This document shows, in pieces, positions 18,134-25,610 of a stretch of DNA of 38,856 nucleotides (position 1 is its first letter; the number at the start of each line of letters is the position of its first letter). Location of the stretch: positions 1 through 38,856 of the forward strand of contig JAEWDM010000018.1 of NCBI GenBank assembly GCA_023390115.1, read 5' to 3'. The notes under the pieces are model-generated. The model saw nothing but the letters and a program-made list of their open reading frames with translations. It did no database searches and was not told the DNA's origin. Source of the DNA: Bacillota bacterium (lineage in GTDB: Bacteria > Bacillota > Clostridia > Acetivibrionales > DSM-27016). The position numbers and the translations under genes were made by a program.

Positions 18134-18160
18134 TAAACTTTTTTAATAACTATCCGATAT
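18134..18160 (+). promoter_or_regulatory. Sigma-28 (SigD) promoter upstream of flaG-fliD-fliS
   Basis: TAAA at 18134-18137, a 15-base spacer, then TCCGATAT at 18153-18160. This matches the SigD consensus TAAA-N15-GCCGATAA at all but two bases. Start of transcription would fall near 18168, about 25 bases before the flaG start. Confidence 0.75.
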
Positions 18161-18192
18161 AATAAATGAAGCATATATACGGAGGGGTTAAT

Positions 18193-18582
18193 ATGAAAAT
18201 TGATGGCATTGAGGCGCCGCCGGTAGTGGTTGCAAAAAAAGCCCCCGAGCCTAAAGCAGACACAAAAGTGAATACACAGGTGTCGGCGATTGATACGGCA
18301 TTGGATGGCAAATCGATTTCACAAATGACCGATTACGATAAATCCGAGCTGCCCTTGTCTGAAAGGGTAGTTATAGAAGCGATTGAAAAGGCCAACAGGG
18401 CCATCACCGGTCCCAATATGAAATTTGAGTTTTCTATACATGAAAAGACAAAAGCCATTATGGTTAAAGTGCTAAATTCAGAGAGTAATGAAGTTATAAG
18501 GGAGATTCCTCCCGAAAAGATCCTTGATATGGTTGCCAGGATGTGGGAGCTTGCAGGGATCATAGTAGATGAAAGAAGGTGA
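18193..18582 (+). CDS. flaG: FlaG family flagellar protein
   Basis: The 129-residue protein has a Pro/Lys-rich, probably disordered N terminus and a compact C-terminal half (FEFSIHEKTKAIMVKVLNSE, then NEVIREIPPEKILDMVARM) that is diagnostic of FlaG. FlaG affects filament length in several bacteria, but the mechanism is unclear. ATG 18193 follows GGAGGGGTTAAT; the upstream in-frame ATG at 18166 lacks a site. It is the first gene behind the sigma-28 promoter and runs directly into fliD. Confidence 0.9.
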   Translation: MKIDGIEAPPVVVAKKAPEPKADTKVNTQVSAIDTALDGKSISQMTDYDKSELPLSERVVIEAIEKANRAITGPNMKFEFSIHEKTKAIMVKVLNSESNEVIREIPPEKILDMVARMWELAGIIVDERR

Positions 18583-18586
18583 AGAT

Positions 18587-20590
18587 ATGGCTGTAAATGG
18601 AATAAACCCTTACAGTACGACCATGAGAGTGTCGGGGCTTAGCGGGAGCGGCCTTGATACCGAGTCAATAGTTACTCAGTTGATGCAGGCCGAGAGAATG
18701 CCGTATGACAATGTTTACAGGAAAAGGCAGCTTGTTGAGTGGAAAACAGAGGCATACAGAGATATAACAAATCTTCTGGTGAGCTTCCAGAGCAAATACC
18801 TTGCCGATTCCTACGGAAGCTTTAAGTCTACCGGTATGCTGTCGCAATTGCAATACAAAAAATTCACAACCACGGCGGTTGACTCGGTTACAAAGGCTGC
18901 CAGCGGTATAGTATCCGTTTCGGGCGACTCAGCCTCTGTTGAAGGAACTCATACAATACAGGTGCTCAATATGGCAAAGGCGCAGATAATTGAAAGCGAT
19001 TTTGCAGGTGAAGGGGCTTCGGCGGCTTTAACAGGGTCTGATGCGGCGGATTTTTCCAGTTTGGCAGGAAAAAGCTTCAGGATTTCAGTCGATGGGGTAA
19101 ACAAACTGATTACCTTTAATTCGTCCTACACCTTTACAAGTGCGGATGATCTGGTAAACAATGCGCAATACGGCTTAAACAAGCTTTTAGAAGATGCCTT
19201 TGGAGCAGGTAAGGTGCTGGTATCGGAGGATGGAGGCAAAATTACCTTCGACACGGGCACGGGAGTGAGCAAGCTTTCTCTTTACATAGGAGCTGCTGAA
19301 TCTGAAGCCCTTTCAGCCTTAAAGTTCTCCGCCGGAGATTCAAACAGGCTGAATTTGGGCATGACCTTAGATCAATTGGATCAGAAGGGATTGTTTAAAA
19401 ACGGCATTACCTTCGGAGGTGATGACAGCGATACATTGGAATTTGAGATTAATGGAAAGAAATTTTCCTTCAACAAGTCTACTACCTTGTCGAGTATGCT
19501 GAGTACAATTAACGGGGATTCTACTGCCGGGGTTAACATACAGTACGACAGTACGGGAGATAAGTTTATTATGACGGCAAAGCAGCTCGGAGAGGGGAAG
19601 AATATAGTAATAAAAGAGACGAAGGGCAATTTCTTTTCGGGTACCGCGGCTATGATAGATATAACCGATGCGGAGGGCAATTCAACCAACAAAAAGGAGG
19701 TTCAGCAGGGAACAGACGCGAATGTGATAATTGATGGACAGACCTTGAAAAGGAGCTCAAACGTCATTACGGTAAATGGAGTAACATACACGCTTACAGG
19801 CGAGGGCGGAAATGTACAGAATGTATCCCTTGTGCCCGACACTGACTCGGTTTTTGATGCCATAACAGGCTTTGTGGAGGAGTATAACAGCCTTATAGAT
19901 ACAATCAATTCCAAGCTTTCTGAAAAATACGACAGAAATTATCAGCCTCTTACAAGTGAAGAAAAGGAGGCTATGACCGAGGAGCAGATTGAGAAATGGG
20001 AAGAGAAAGCGAAAACCGGACTTTTAAAAAATGATTCCATACTTCAGAGTATGGTGTACCAGATGAGATCTGCGCTTTACAGCAGCGTGGAGGGCGTTTC
20101 CGCGAGCCTGTCCAGTATTGGAATAACTACAGGAGACTATTCTCAAAAGGGAAAGCTCACAATCGATGAGAAGAAGCTTAAGGAAGCGCTGCAGAGCAAT
20201 CCTGACGCTGTCATGAACCTTTTCAGCAAGAAGTCTGACACCTCATACAATCCCAATATGACAAAAGAGGAGAGGGCAGAGAGAAATGCTGAGCAGGGCT
20301 TGATGTGGAAGCTTTCGGATATAATTAACGACAATATAAGGACATCCAGAAATTCCAAGAATGAGAAGGGACTTTTGCTTGAGAAGGCGGGCCTGGTAGG
20401 GGATGCTTCCGAATACGACAACCTGCTGTATGATCAGATAGAGGATTATACCGATAAGCTGAGTGAGCTTGCAGATAAGCTTGCAGATAAGGAGGAGAGA
20501 TATTATCTGAAATTTGCTAATCTGGAGACTCTGCTTGCGCAGATGGGCTCACAGAGCAATTGGCTTACTCAGCAATTGGGAAGCATGTAA
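18587..20590 (+). CDS. fliD: Flagellar filament cap protein FliD (HAP2)
   Basis: The 667-residue protein opens with the FliD N-terminal domain (RVSGLSGSGLDTESIVTQLM, AERMPYDNVYRKRQ). The middle is a variable beta-rich region and the C terminus holds the FliD helical domain with coiled-coil ends (EDYTDKLSELADKLADKEER). FliD caps the growing filament and folds flagellin subunits. The ATG lies four bases after the flaG stop with AAGGTGAAG upstream. FliS, the usual chaperone gene, follows after 61 bases. Confidence 0.95.
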   Translation: MAVNGINPYSTTMRVSGLSGSGLDTESIVTQLMQAERMPYDNVYRKRQLVEWKTEAYRDITNLLVSFQSKYLADSYGSFKSTGMLSQLQYKKFTTTAVDSVTKAASGIVSVSGDSASVEGTHTIQVLNMAKAQIIESDFAGEGASAALTGSDAADFSSLAGKSFRISVDGVNKLITFNSSYTFTSADDLVNNAQYGLNKLLEDAFGAGKVLVSEDGGKITFDTGTGVSKLSLYIGAAESEALSALKFSAGDSNRLNLGMTLDQLDQKGLFKNGITFGGDDSDTLEFEINGKKFSFNKSTTLSSMLSTINGDSTAGVNIQYDSTGDKFIMTAKQLGEGKNIVIKETKGNFFSGTAAMIDITDAEGNSTNKKEVQQGTDANVIIDGQTLKRSSNVITVNGVTYTLTGEGGNVQNVSLVPDTDSVFDAITGFVEEYNSLIDTINSKLSEKYDRNYQPLTSEEKEAMTEEQIEKWEEKAKTGLLKNDSILQSMVYQMRSALYSSVEGVSASLSSIGITTGDYSQKGKLTIDEKKLKEALQSNPDAVMNLFSKKSDTSYNPNMTKEERAERNAEQGLMWKLSDIINDNIRTSRNSKNEKGLLLEKAGLVGDASEYDNLLYDQIEDYTDKLSELADKLADKEERYYLKFANLETLLAQMGSQSNWLTQQLGSM

Positions 20591-20651
20591 TTATAATCTT
20601 TTTAGAAAAGCAAGGTTAATTGACTTTTTATTTCCTTATGGAGGGATACTA

Positions 20652-21056
20652 ATGGCTTTGAACAAGGCATATTCGCAGTACAAGGAAAATTCCATATTTA
20701 CGTCGAGTCCCGAGGAATTAACGCTAATGTTGTATAATGGACTTGTGAAGTTTATAATGCAGGCTCAGCATGCGGTCGGTGAGAAAAACATTGAAAAAGC
20801 CAACAATTGCATAATAAGGGCACAGGAGATTGTCAAGGAATTTCAGGCTACTCTTGATATGAAATATGATATATCTCAAAATCTTATGAGCCTGTATGAC
20901 TATATAGAGAAAAGGCTTTTGGAAGCAAATTTAAAAAAGAGCGCAGATATTCTTGAAGAGGTTTTGGGCCTGGCCAAGGAGCTGAGGGACACGTGGGTTC
21001 AGGCTATGAAAAATGCAAAGCATCCTCAGTCGAACACTCAGCACACCGCAAAGTAG
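20652..21056 (+). CDS. fliS: Flagellar export chaperone FliS
   Basis: The 134-residue protein starts MALNKAYSQYKENSIFTSSP and continues EELTLMLYNGLVKFIMQAQ, the classic FliS sequence. FliS binds the C-terminal helix of flagellin in the cytosol and prevents early polymerisation. The start is fixed by ATGGAGGGATACTA directly upstream. The open frame extends into the fliD end, but that part is in another frame of fliD and is not coding. Confidence 0.96.
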   Translation: MALNKAYSQYKENSIFTSSPEELTLMLYNGLVKFIMQAQHAVGEKNIEKANNCIIRAQEIVKEFQATLDMKYDISQNLMSLYDYIEKRLLEANLKKSADILEEVLGLAKELRDTWVQAMKNAKHPQSNTQHTAK

Positions 21057-21095
21057 AATCTTTGGTGTTTTGGAAAAACCGGACAGGAGGAGAAA

Positions 21096-21578
21096 ATGAC
21101 TCCCGAAAAATATGTAGACAGGCTTTTGGAGCTGTCATCCCAAAAATATAAGCTTCTTGAAGAGATGCTGCTGCTTACGCGCGAGCAGGCAGGTACAATC
21201 AGAGAGGATGAACTGAAAAGGCTTGAAGGCTTTATTGCCTCTAAGCAGGAGAAAATAGACTGTATTGATAAAATAGATGAGGAGTTTAATGTATATTTTC
21301 AAAGGCTGAAGCACCAGCTTAAAATTAAGAGCCTTGATCAGTTAAAGGATCATGAAATAGGAGGCATAAGAGATCTCCAGGCTATGGTTGGTAAGATTAT
21401 GAATATTATAGCTGAGATTTCAAAGCTGGAGAAGACTAATGGGGCTCAAGCGCAAAAGCTGCTGGGCAGCCTTGGGGATGAAATAAAAAAGATAAATCAG
21501 GGCAAGAAAATGAGTGCTGCTTATAATCCCAGCCCTGTTTTTCAACCTCCCTCGTATTTTATAGATAAAAAGAAATGA
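21096..21578 (+). CDS. FlgN/FliT-like flagellar chaperone (hypothetical)
   Basis: The 160-residue, mostly helical protein has two predicted coiled-coil stretches (EKYVDRLLELSSQKYKLLEE and ELKRLEGFIASKQEKIDCID) and a short proline-containing tail. Charge pattern, size and position right after fliS match the FlgN/FliT group. In other bacteria FliT is the FliD chaperone encoded at this point, so a role with FliD is the best guess. There is already a flgN at 11597, so this is a separate member. It ends the flagellar block; a terminator starts at its stop codon. Confidence 0.7.
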   Translation: MTPEKYVDRLLELSSQKYKLLEEMLLLTREQAGTIREDELKRLEGFIASKQEKIDCIDKIDEEFNVYFQRLKHQLKIKSLDQLKDHEIGGIRDLQAMVGKIMNIIAEISKLEKTNGAQAQKLLGSLGDEIKKINQGKKMSAAYNPSPVFQPPSYFIDKKK

Positions 21579-21611
21579 AGCACAGGCTCTATATGGGCGC
21601 TGTGCTTTTTT
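21578..21611 (+). terminator. Intrinsic terminator ending the flagellar block
   Basis: AAGCACAG pairs with CTGTGCTT, followed by TTTTT. It lies immediately after the fliS-downstream gene. Confidence 0.85.
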
Positions 21612-21634
21612 AAAATATCTGCTGCTATTTGAGG

Positions 21635-21879
21635 TTATCCACAGTCTGGGGGGATTATCATCATGGAGTTGACAAAAAGAACTGAAAAACCACCTGTAAA
21701 AGCTTGAAACCTGCCAATAGTGCATATCCTGTCATATTCCAAAGAGTGGGGGCTTTTACAAGAGAGACGGGCTTTGTGGATATAAATCTGTGGATAATGT
21801 GAATAAGTCTGTGAATAAAGTATATTAGTGAGTTTGAAGTGTGGGTAATTTTTTTCCTTTATGTACAGACTGTGAATAC
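21635..21879. other. Cluster of DnaA-box-like sites
   Basis: Perfect boxes are TTATCCACA at 21635-21643 and its reverse complement TGTGGATAA at 21789-21797. One-base variants in the same orientation as the second are TGTGGATAT (21775), TGTGAATAA (21798), TGTGAATAA (21810) and TGTGGGTAA (21840); TGTGAATAC (21871) is a two-base variant. The spacer 21613-21907 holds no gene. Function as a DnaA-binding region is inferred from the motif only; dnaA and dnaN are not in the window. Confidence 0.55.
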
Positions 21880-21907
21880 TTTATGTATACCCTCGTTTCT
21901 TTATTCC

Positions 21908-21936
21908 TTGACATTAAAATTTTTTAAGAATATAAT
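21908..21936 (+). promoter_or_regulatory. Consensus sigma-A promoter for the M-box-corA transcript
   Basis: TTGACA (21908-21913), 17-base spacer, TATAAT (21931-21936): a perfect match. Transcription would start near 21943, just before the riboswitch. Confidence 0.92.
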
Positions 21937-21960
21937 TACCTTATAAATAAAACTATATAT

Positions 21961-22114
21961 CTTTGTTAGGTGAGGCTCCTATACAGAAAAATGCTGCTAC
22001 CCCGAAACGTCGAAAGACGCCAATGGGGTGAACAGGCACTGCCGGATTAAGGTTTTGCTTAATGTAGCTGGTTGGTTTCCTACGCTGTATAGTGCTAAAG
22101 CTCAACGAGGGAAG
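21961..22114 (+). ncRNA. M-box (ykoK leader) magnesium riboswitch aptamer
   Basis: Conserved M-box segments are present in order: GTTAGGTGAGGCTCC, then ATGCTGCTACCCC, GTCGAAAGACGCCAATGGG, a variable hairpin, GTAGCTGGTTGGTTTCC, then GTGCTAAAGCTCAACGA. The ends CTTTGTT and AAC...AAG can form the closing P1 helix. M-boxes bind several Mg2+ ions and shut off transporter expression when magnesium is sufficient. It sits between a consensus promoter and a CorA-family gene, with a terminator in between. Confidence 0.95.
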
Positions 22115-22137
22115 AGGCTTTTTAGTAATGCTTTTTT

Positions 22138-22163
22138 ACTTCCGCTCGTGTGGAAGTTTTTTA
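22138..22163 (+). terminator. Riboswitch-controlled intrinsic terminator
   Basis: ACTTCC pairs with GGAAGT around an 8-base loop, followed by TTTTTT. It lies between the M-box and corA. The aptamer P1 3' side (GGGAAG) could compete with this stem for pairing, which would give magnesium-dependent termination. Confidence 0.85.
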
Positions 22164-22218
22164 ATGCCAAAAAATATTTTAATACTGGAAGAATTTTTTA
22201 AGTAAAGGGTGTGAAACC

Positions 22219-23157
22219 GTGATAGAAATATTTAAAACCAGTGAAAATGGACTGGAATTGACGAAAATAGATAAAATAGAAAAAGGCTGCTGGATAAATC
22301 TTATTGCCCCTAGCGAAGATGAGCTATGCTATATTCAAAATAAATTTAAAATTCTTCCTAATTTTTTAAGAGACCCGTTAGATGAAGAGGAAAAGCCCAG
22401 AATAGATATAGAGGACAATCAGGCGCTTGTTATTGTGGATATACCCTATGTCTATGAGCACGGCAAAAATCACAAATATGAAACTCTGCCTCTGGGCTTG
22501 CTTATAACCGATGACTATTTTATAACTGTTTGCCTTAAAGCAAATATTATAATTGATTATTTTAAAGAAAAGAAAATACGGGAGTTTTTTACCTTTAAGA
22601 AAACCAGGTTTGTTTTTCAGGTGTTGTTTGTAATTTCCAAGGAATACCTTAAATACTTAAGACAAATAGATAGGAATACCGATGAGGTGGAAAAATCTCT
22701 TCACAAATCCATGAGAAATAAGGAGCTTTTTAAGCTTCTTGAGATGGAAAAAAGCCTTGTGTTCTTTACCACCTCTCTCAAGTCAAACGAGATGATGATG
22801 GAAAAGCTTTTAAGGGGCAAATATATAAAAATGTACGAAGAGGATCAGGATCTTTTGGAGGATGTAATTATTGAAAATAAACAGGCCATAGAAATGGCCA
22901 ATATATACAGCACAATATTGGGGAATATGATGGGAACCTTTGCTTCGGTTATAAGCAACAATCTTAACATGGTTATGAAGTTCTTAGCGTCCATGACTAT
23001 AGTAATGGCAATACCCACAATGATTTCGAGCTTTTTCGGAATGAATGTGCCTGTGCCTTTTACAAATAATGCGTTTGGATTTGCATATATCACGTTTATT
23101 TGTATTGCGGCAGCATCAGGGGCAATATTTATTCTTTCCAAAAAGGGAATGTTTTAA
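22219..23157 (+). CDS. corA: CorA family magnesium/divalent cation transporter
   Basis: The 312-residue protein has a cytosolic N-terminal domain, a long charged helical region and two C-terminal membrane helices. The first ends in the selectivity-filter motif GMN (274-276, in FFGMNVPVPF), and the final basic tail (SKKGMF) is cytosolic. CorA pentamers take up Mg2+ and sometimes Co2+ or Ni2+. It starts at GTG 22219 after AAAGGGTGTG. Control by the upstream M-box supports a magnesium-uptake role. Its last 29 bases overlap a small gene on the opposite strand. Confidence 0.95.
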   Translation: MIEIFKTSENGLELTKIDKIEKGCWINLIAPSEDELCYIQNKFKILPNFLRDPLDEEEKPRIDIEDNQALVIVDIPYVYEHGKNHKYETLPLGLLITDDYFITVCLKANIIIDYFKEKKIREFFTFKKTRFVFQVLFVISKEYLKYLRQIDRNTDEVEKSLHKSMRNKELFKLLEMEKSLVFFTTSLKSNEMMMEKLLRGKYIKMYEEDQDLLEDVIIENKQAIEMANIYSTILGNMMGTFASVISNNLNMVMKFLASMTIVMAIPTMISSFFGMNVPVPFTNNAFGFAYITFICIAAASGAIFILSKKGMF

Positions 23158-23314
23158 ATATTCCATCAAAGAAGTCAATAACCGTTTTGAGTATATTCGG
23201 AAATAAAAGGGAAATTACCGAAATTGCGGCGATTAAAATAATTATTATTAATATCAATATTTTTCTAAGTTTCCGGGATTTACGTGGTACGTAAGTTATG
23301 CCGCTGATCCTCAT
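23129..23314 (-). CDS. Small single-span membrane protein (61 aa), convergent with corA
   Basis: On the minus strand a GGAGG lies 7 bases before ATG 23314. The protein has a basic N terminus (TYVPRKSRKLRK), a very hydrophobic helix (ILILIIIILIAAISVISLLF) and a short amphipathic tail ending FPFWKE. I do not recognise a family. The good ribosome site and clear topology argue for a real gene. Its 3' end overlaps the end of corA by 29 bases, so the two mRNAs would be antisense to each other there. Confidence 0.65.
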   Translation of the reverse strand: MRISGITYVPRKSRKLRKILILIIIILIAAISVISLLFPNILKTVIDFFDGIFKTFPFWKE

Positions 23315-23500
23315 AAGATATCCTCCAGCGTTTGTTTTATAGTATAATTTTATTATATTTGCATTCGGGGATAAAGTAAAGGACAAATATTTTATGTAGC
23401 AATTCGTAATTTGGCTTTGCATGAGGGGAATTTTACTTAAGATTTTATATAGTGTTATGCCGGCCGGTGCTGATTGAAATGTAATGGTGGTGGAGGATGC

Positions 23501-24376
23501 TTGAAATGTAATATATGCCCAAGAAATTGTTTGGCGGAAAGAGAGGCTGTTGCAGGCTTTTGCGGCATGAGTGTTAAGCCTGTTATTGCAAAGGCCTTTC
23601 TGCATAGGTGGGAGGAGCCGTGTATAAGCGGGAGCAGAGGCTCGGGAACGGTTTTTTTCTCGGGCTGCAATCTTAAATGCATTTATTGCCAGAATTATGC
23701 CATAAGTCAGGATAACTTCGGAAAACAGGTATCAACGCAGCAGCTTGCAGAAATATTCTTAAGCTTGCAGGAGCAAGGCGCGCATAATATAAACCTTGTA
23801 AATCCCTCTCATTTTATTTTGCAGATAAGACAGGCACTTGTGAACTCTCATGAACTCAAAATTCCCGTAGTGTACAACTCAAACGCTTATGAAAAAAAGC
23901 ACACGCTTAAAGATATGATGGGGCTTGTAGATGTTTACCTTCCGGACATAAAATATCATAGCAGCCAGGTATCCCAAAGGTATTCCGGAGCAGAGGACTA
24001 TTTTAAGGTTGCATCGGCAGCCGTAGAGGAGATGTACAGCCAGGTTGGGGCCCCCGTCCTTGATGATGAGGGAATAATAAAAAAGGGGCTTATAATAAGG
24101 CATCTTATACTGCCGGGCCAGGCGGCGGATTCAATAAAAATACTTGACTGGATTGCCTCAAGTCTGCCTAAAGGCGTATTTGTGAGCATTATGAGCCAGT
24201 ATACCCCTTATTACAGAGCAGAGTGCCATCCTGAGATAAACAGGAGAATAACCCGCCGTGAGTATGACAGGGTAATAGGCCATACAGCCAGGCTTGGCCT
24301 TGAATACGGCTATATTCAGGAGAGAGCGTCGGCGGAGGAATGCTATATACCGGGGTTTGATCTCGAGGGCGTTTAA
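23501..24376 (+). CDS. Radical SAM protein, PflX/pyruvate formate-lyase-activase-like
   Basis: The protein is 291 residues from TTG 23501. An N-terminal cysteine group (KCNICPRNC, then GFCG) precedes the radical SAM signature CNLKCIYC (Cys56, Cys60, Cys63), which binds the 4Fe-4S cluster that cleaves S-adenosylmethionine. The layout matches the PflX-like family annotated as putative pyruvate formate-lyase activating enzymes; the true substrate is unknown. The start is a choice between TTG 23501, four bases after GGAGG, and TTG 23474, which lacks a good site. I favour 23501, since it gives the family-like N terminus. It has no obvious partner gene nearby. Confidence 0.85.
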   Translation: MKCNICPRNCLAEREAVAGFCGMSVKPVIAKAFLHRWEEPCISGSRGSGTVFFSGCNLKCIYCQNYAISQDNFGKQVSTQQLAEIFLSLQEQGAHNINLVNPSHFILQIRQALVNSHELKIPVVYNSNAYEKKHTLKDMMGLVDVYLPDIKYHSSQVSQRYSGAEDYFKVASAAVEEMYSQVGAPVLDDEGIIKKGLIIRHLILPGQAADSIKILDWIASSLPKGVFVSIMSQYTPYYRAECHPEINRRITRREYDRVIGHTARLGLEYGYIQERASAEECYIPGFDLEGV

Positions 24377-24413
24377 GCCCTGCAAGCTTTAATACAGCAG
24401 GGCCTGCTTTTTT
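24377..24413 (+). terminator. Intrinsic terminator after the radical SAM gene
   Basis: GCCCTGC (24377-24383) pairs with GCAGGGC (24397-24403), then CTGC and a T-run. It begins right after the stop codon. Confidence 0.8.
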
Positions 24414-24519
24414 GGGCACCCTGTTATTTTCTGGGCGGTTGCACAAACTACTCTAAAAATATATAATTTGATATATATAGGGCGTAAATAAAGGATTTAC
24501 ATTGGAGGTAGTGTAGCTT

Positions 24520-25416
24520 ATGCATGATTCTGTCCTGCCGAAAGCGTGGGAAAGCCTTTTGAATTCGGCCAGCTTTATGCCGGTAATAGTGAAAACGATA
24601 GAAAGAATTCATGATATAAGCTGGTCGATGGAGCCAAATACCCATGAATATTTTGAAATGGTTTATATAAAAAAGGGCTCCGCAGTATTCGAAATAGCCG
24701 GACAGCCAGTAGCGATAGGCCCCAATGATATAATAATCATTAAGCCCAGGCAGGCCCACAAATTTATTGTAAAGTCGGAAGCGGGCTGTGAGTTTATAGT
24801 TTTAAATTTTAAATTCACAAATCAGGTTAATAACGAGGTTTCGGAAATCTCCCTGGAGGATTTTCTGAATTTTGTAAACAACAAGGAATGGGGCCCATTT
24901 ATATCTCTCAAGGTAAGTCAGAAAAATGAGATTATAACACTGCTTAATAAAATCTTAAGGGAGAGGGAAAGTGCGGAAATAGGAAGCGAGCTTCTGAATT
25001 ACCTTCTTATAATGGAGCTTTTTGTGTTTATATCAAGGGCCCTTAAAATGGAATGGGAAAGCAGTATTAAGAATAAAAGCCCCAAGCTCAAGGAGCTGAT
25101 AGAGGTATCTGTCAAATTTATAAATAATAATTTTGAAAGGGATATATCTCTTGGCGATATTGCAAGGTTTATTTTTTTAAGTCCCAGCTACTTTACAAGA
25201 GCATTTAAGGAGGAAGTAGGAATAAGTCCCATAAGCTATTTGTTAAAGATAAGAGTAGACAGGGCCAAGGAGCTTCTTCGGGAAACTGATCTTAAAATAA
25301 GTGATATTGCCTTAAGCATCGGATTTTCAAATCAGCAGAGATTTAATGAGATATTTAAAAAATATGCCGGCGTTACTCCCCTCCACTATAGAAAACAAAT
25401 AAATGAAAAGCATTAG
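24520..25416 (+). CDS. AraC family transcriptional regulator
   Basis: The 298-residue protein has an N-terminal cupin-like sensor domain (NTHEYFEMVYIKKGSAVFEI, IIKPRQAHKFIV) and a C-terminal pair of helix-turn-helix motifs (about 195-295: ISLGDIARFIFLSPSYFTRA, FKEEVGISPISYLLKIRVD, ISDIALSIGFSNQQRFNEIF, FKKYAGVTPLHYRKQ). These are diagnostic of the AraC family, whose sensor domain usually binds a small molecule. GGAGG lies 11 bases before the ATG. The ligand and target are not evident. It lies upstream of leuC but is separated by 194 bases, so a link to leucine genes is not shown. Confidence 0.93.
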   Translation: MHDSVLPKAWESLLNSASFMPVIVKTIERIHDISWSMEPNTHEYFEMVYIKKGSAVFEIAGQPVAIGPNDIIIIKPRQAHKFIVKSEAGCEFIVLNFKFTNQVNNEVSEISLEDFLNFVNNKEWGPFISLKVSQKNEIITLLNKILRERESAEIGSELLNYLLIMELFVFISRALKMEWESSIKNKSPKLKELIEVSVKFINNNFERDISLGDIARFIFLSPSYFTRAFKEEVGISPISYLLKIRVDRAKELLRETDLKISDIALSIGFSNQQRFNEIFKKYAGVTPLHYRKQINEKH

Positions 25417-25610
25417 TTTAGTATAAGTCAAAAAACATTATATTTTTAAAACCACAAGGGCAAATAACAGGAAGAATGAAAAGCCTGTAAGCATTATAAT
25501 TTTATAATATAAAGGCAGCAGGGTATTTGATAAAAATGTATTTGCACAAGGAGCTTTCTTAGAGCTTTTAGGAAATGCCCGGTTAGCAGTAACAAAAGGA
25601 GGTTATAATT

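Noticed and set aside
20514..20651. N-terminal extension of fliS reading through the fliD end
   Set aside because: The extension is in another frame of fliD, has unusual composition, and the ATG at 20652 has the proper ribosome site.
23315..23605. Longer version (158 aa) of the small antisense membrane protein
   Set aside because: The N-terminal 97 residues overlap the start of the radical SAM gene and show no ribosome site; the ATG at 23314 has GGAGG at the right distance.
25417..25610. Leucine T-box or leader-peptide attenuator before leuC
   Set aside because: No T-box core (TGGNACCGCG-type) is present. The short frame MYLHKELS has only two leucines and there is no clear terminator/antiterminator pair.
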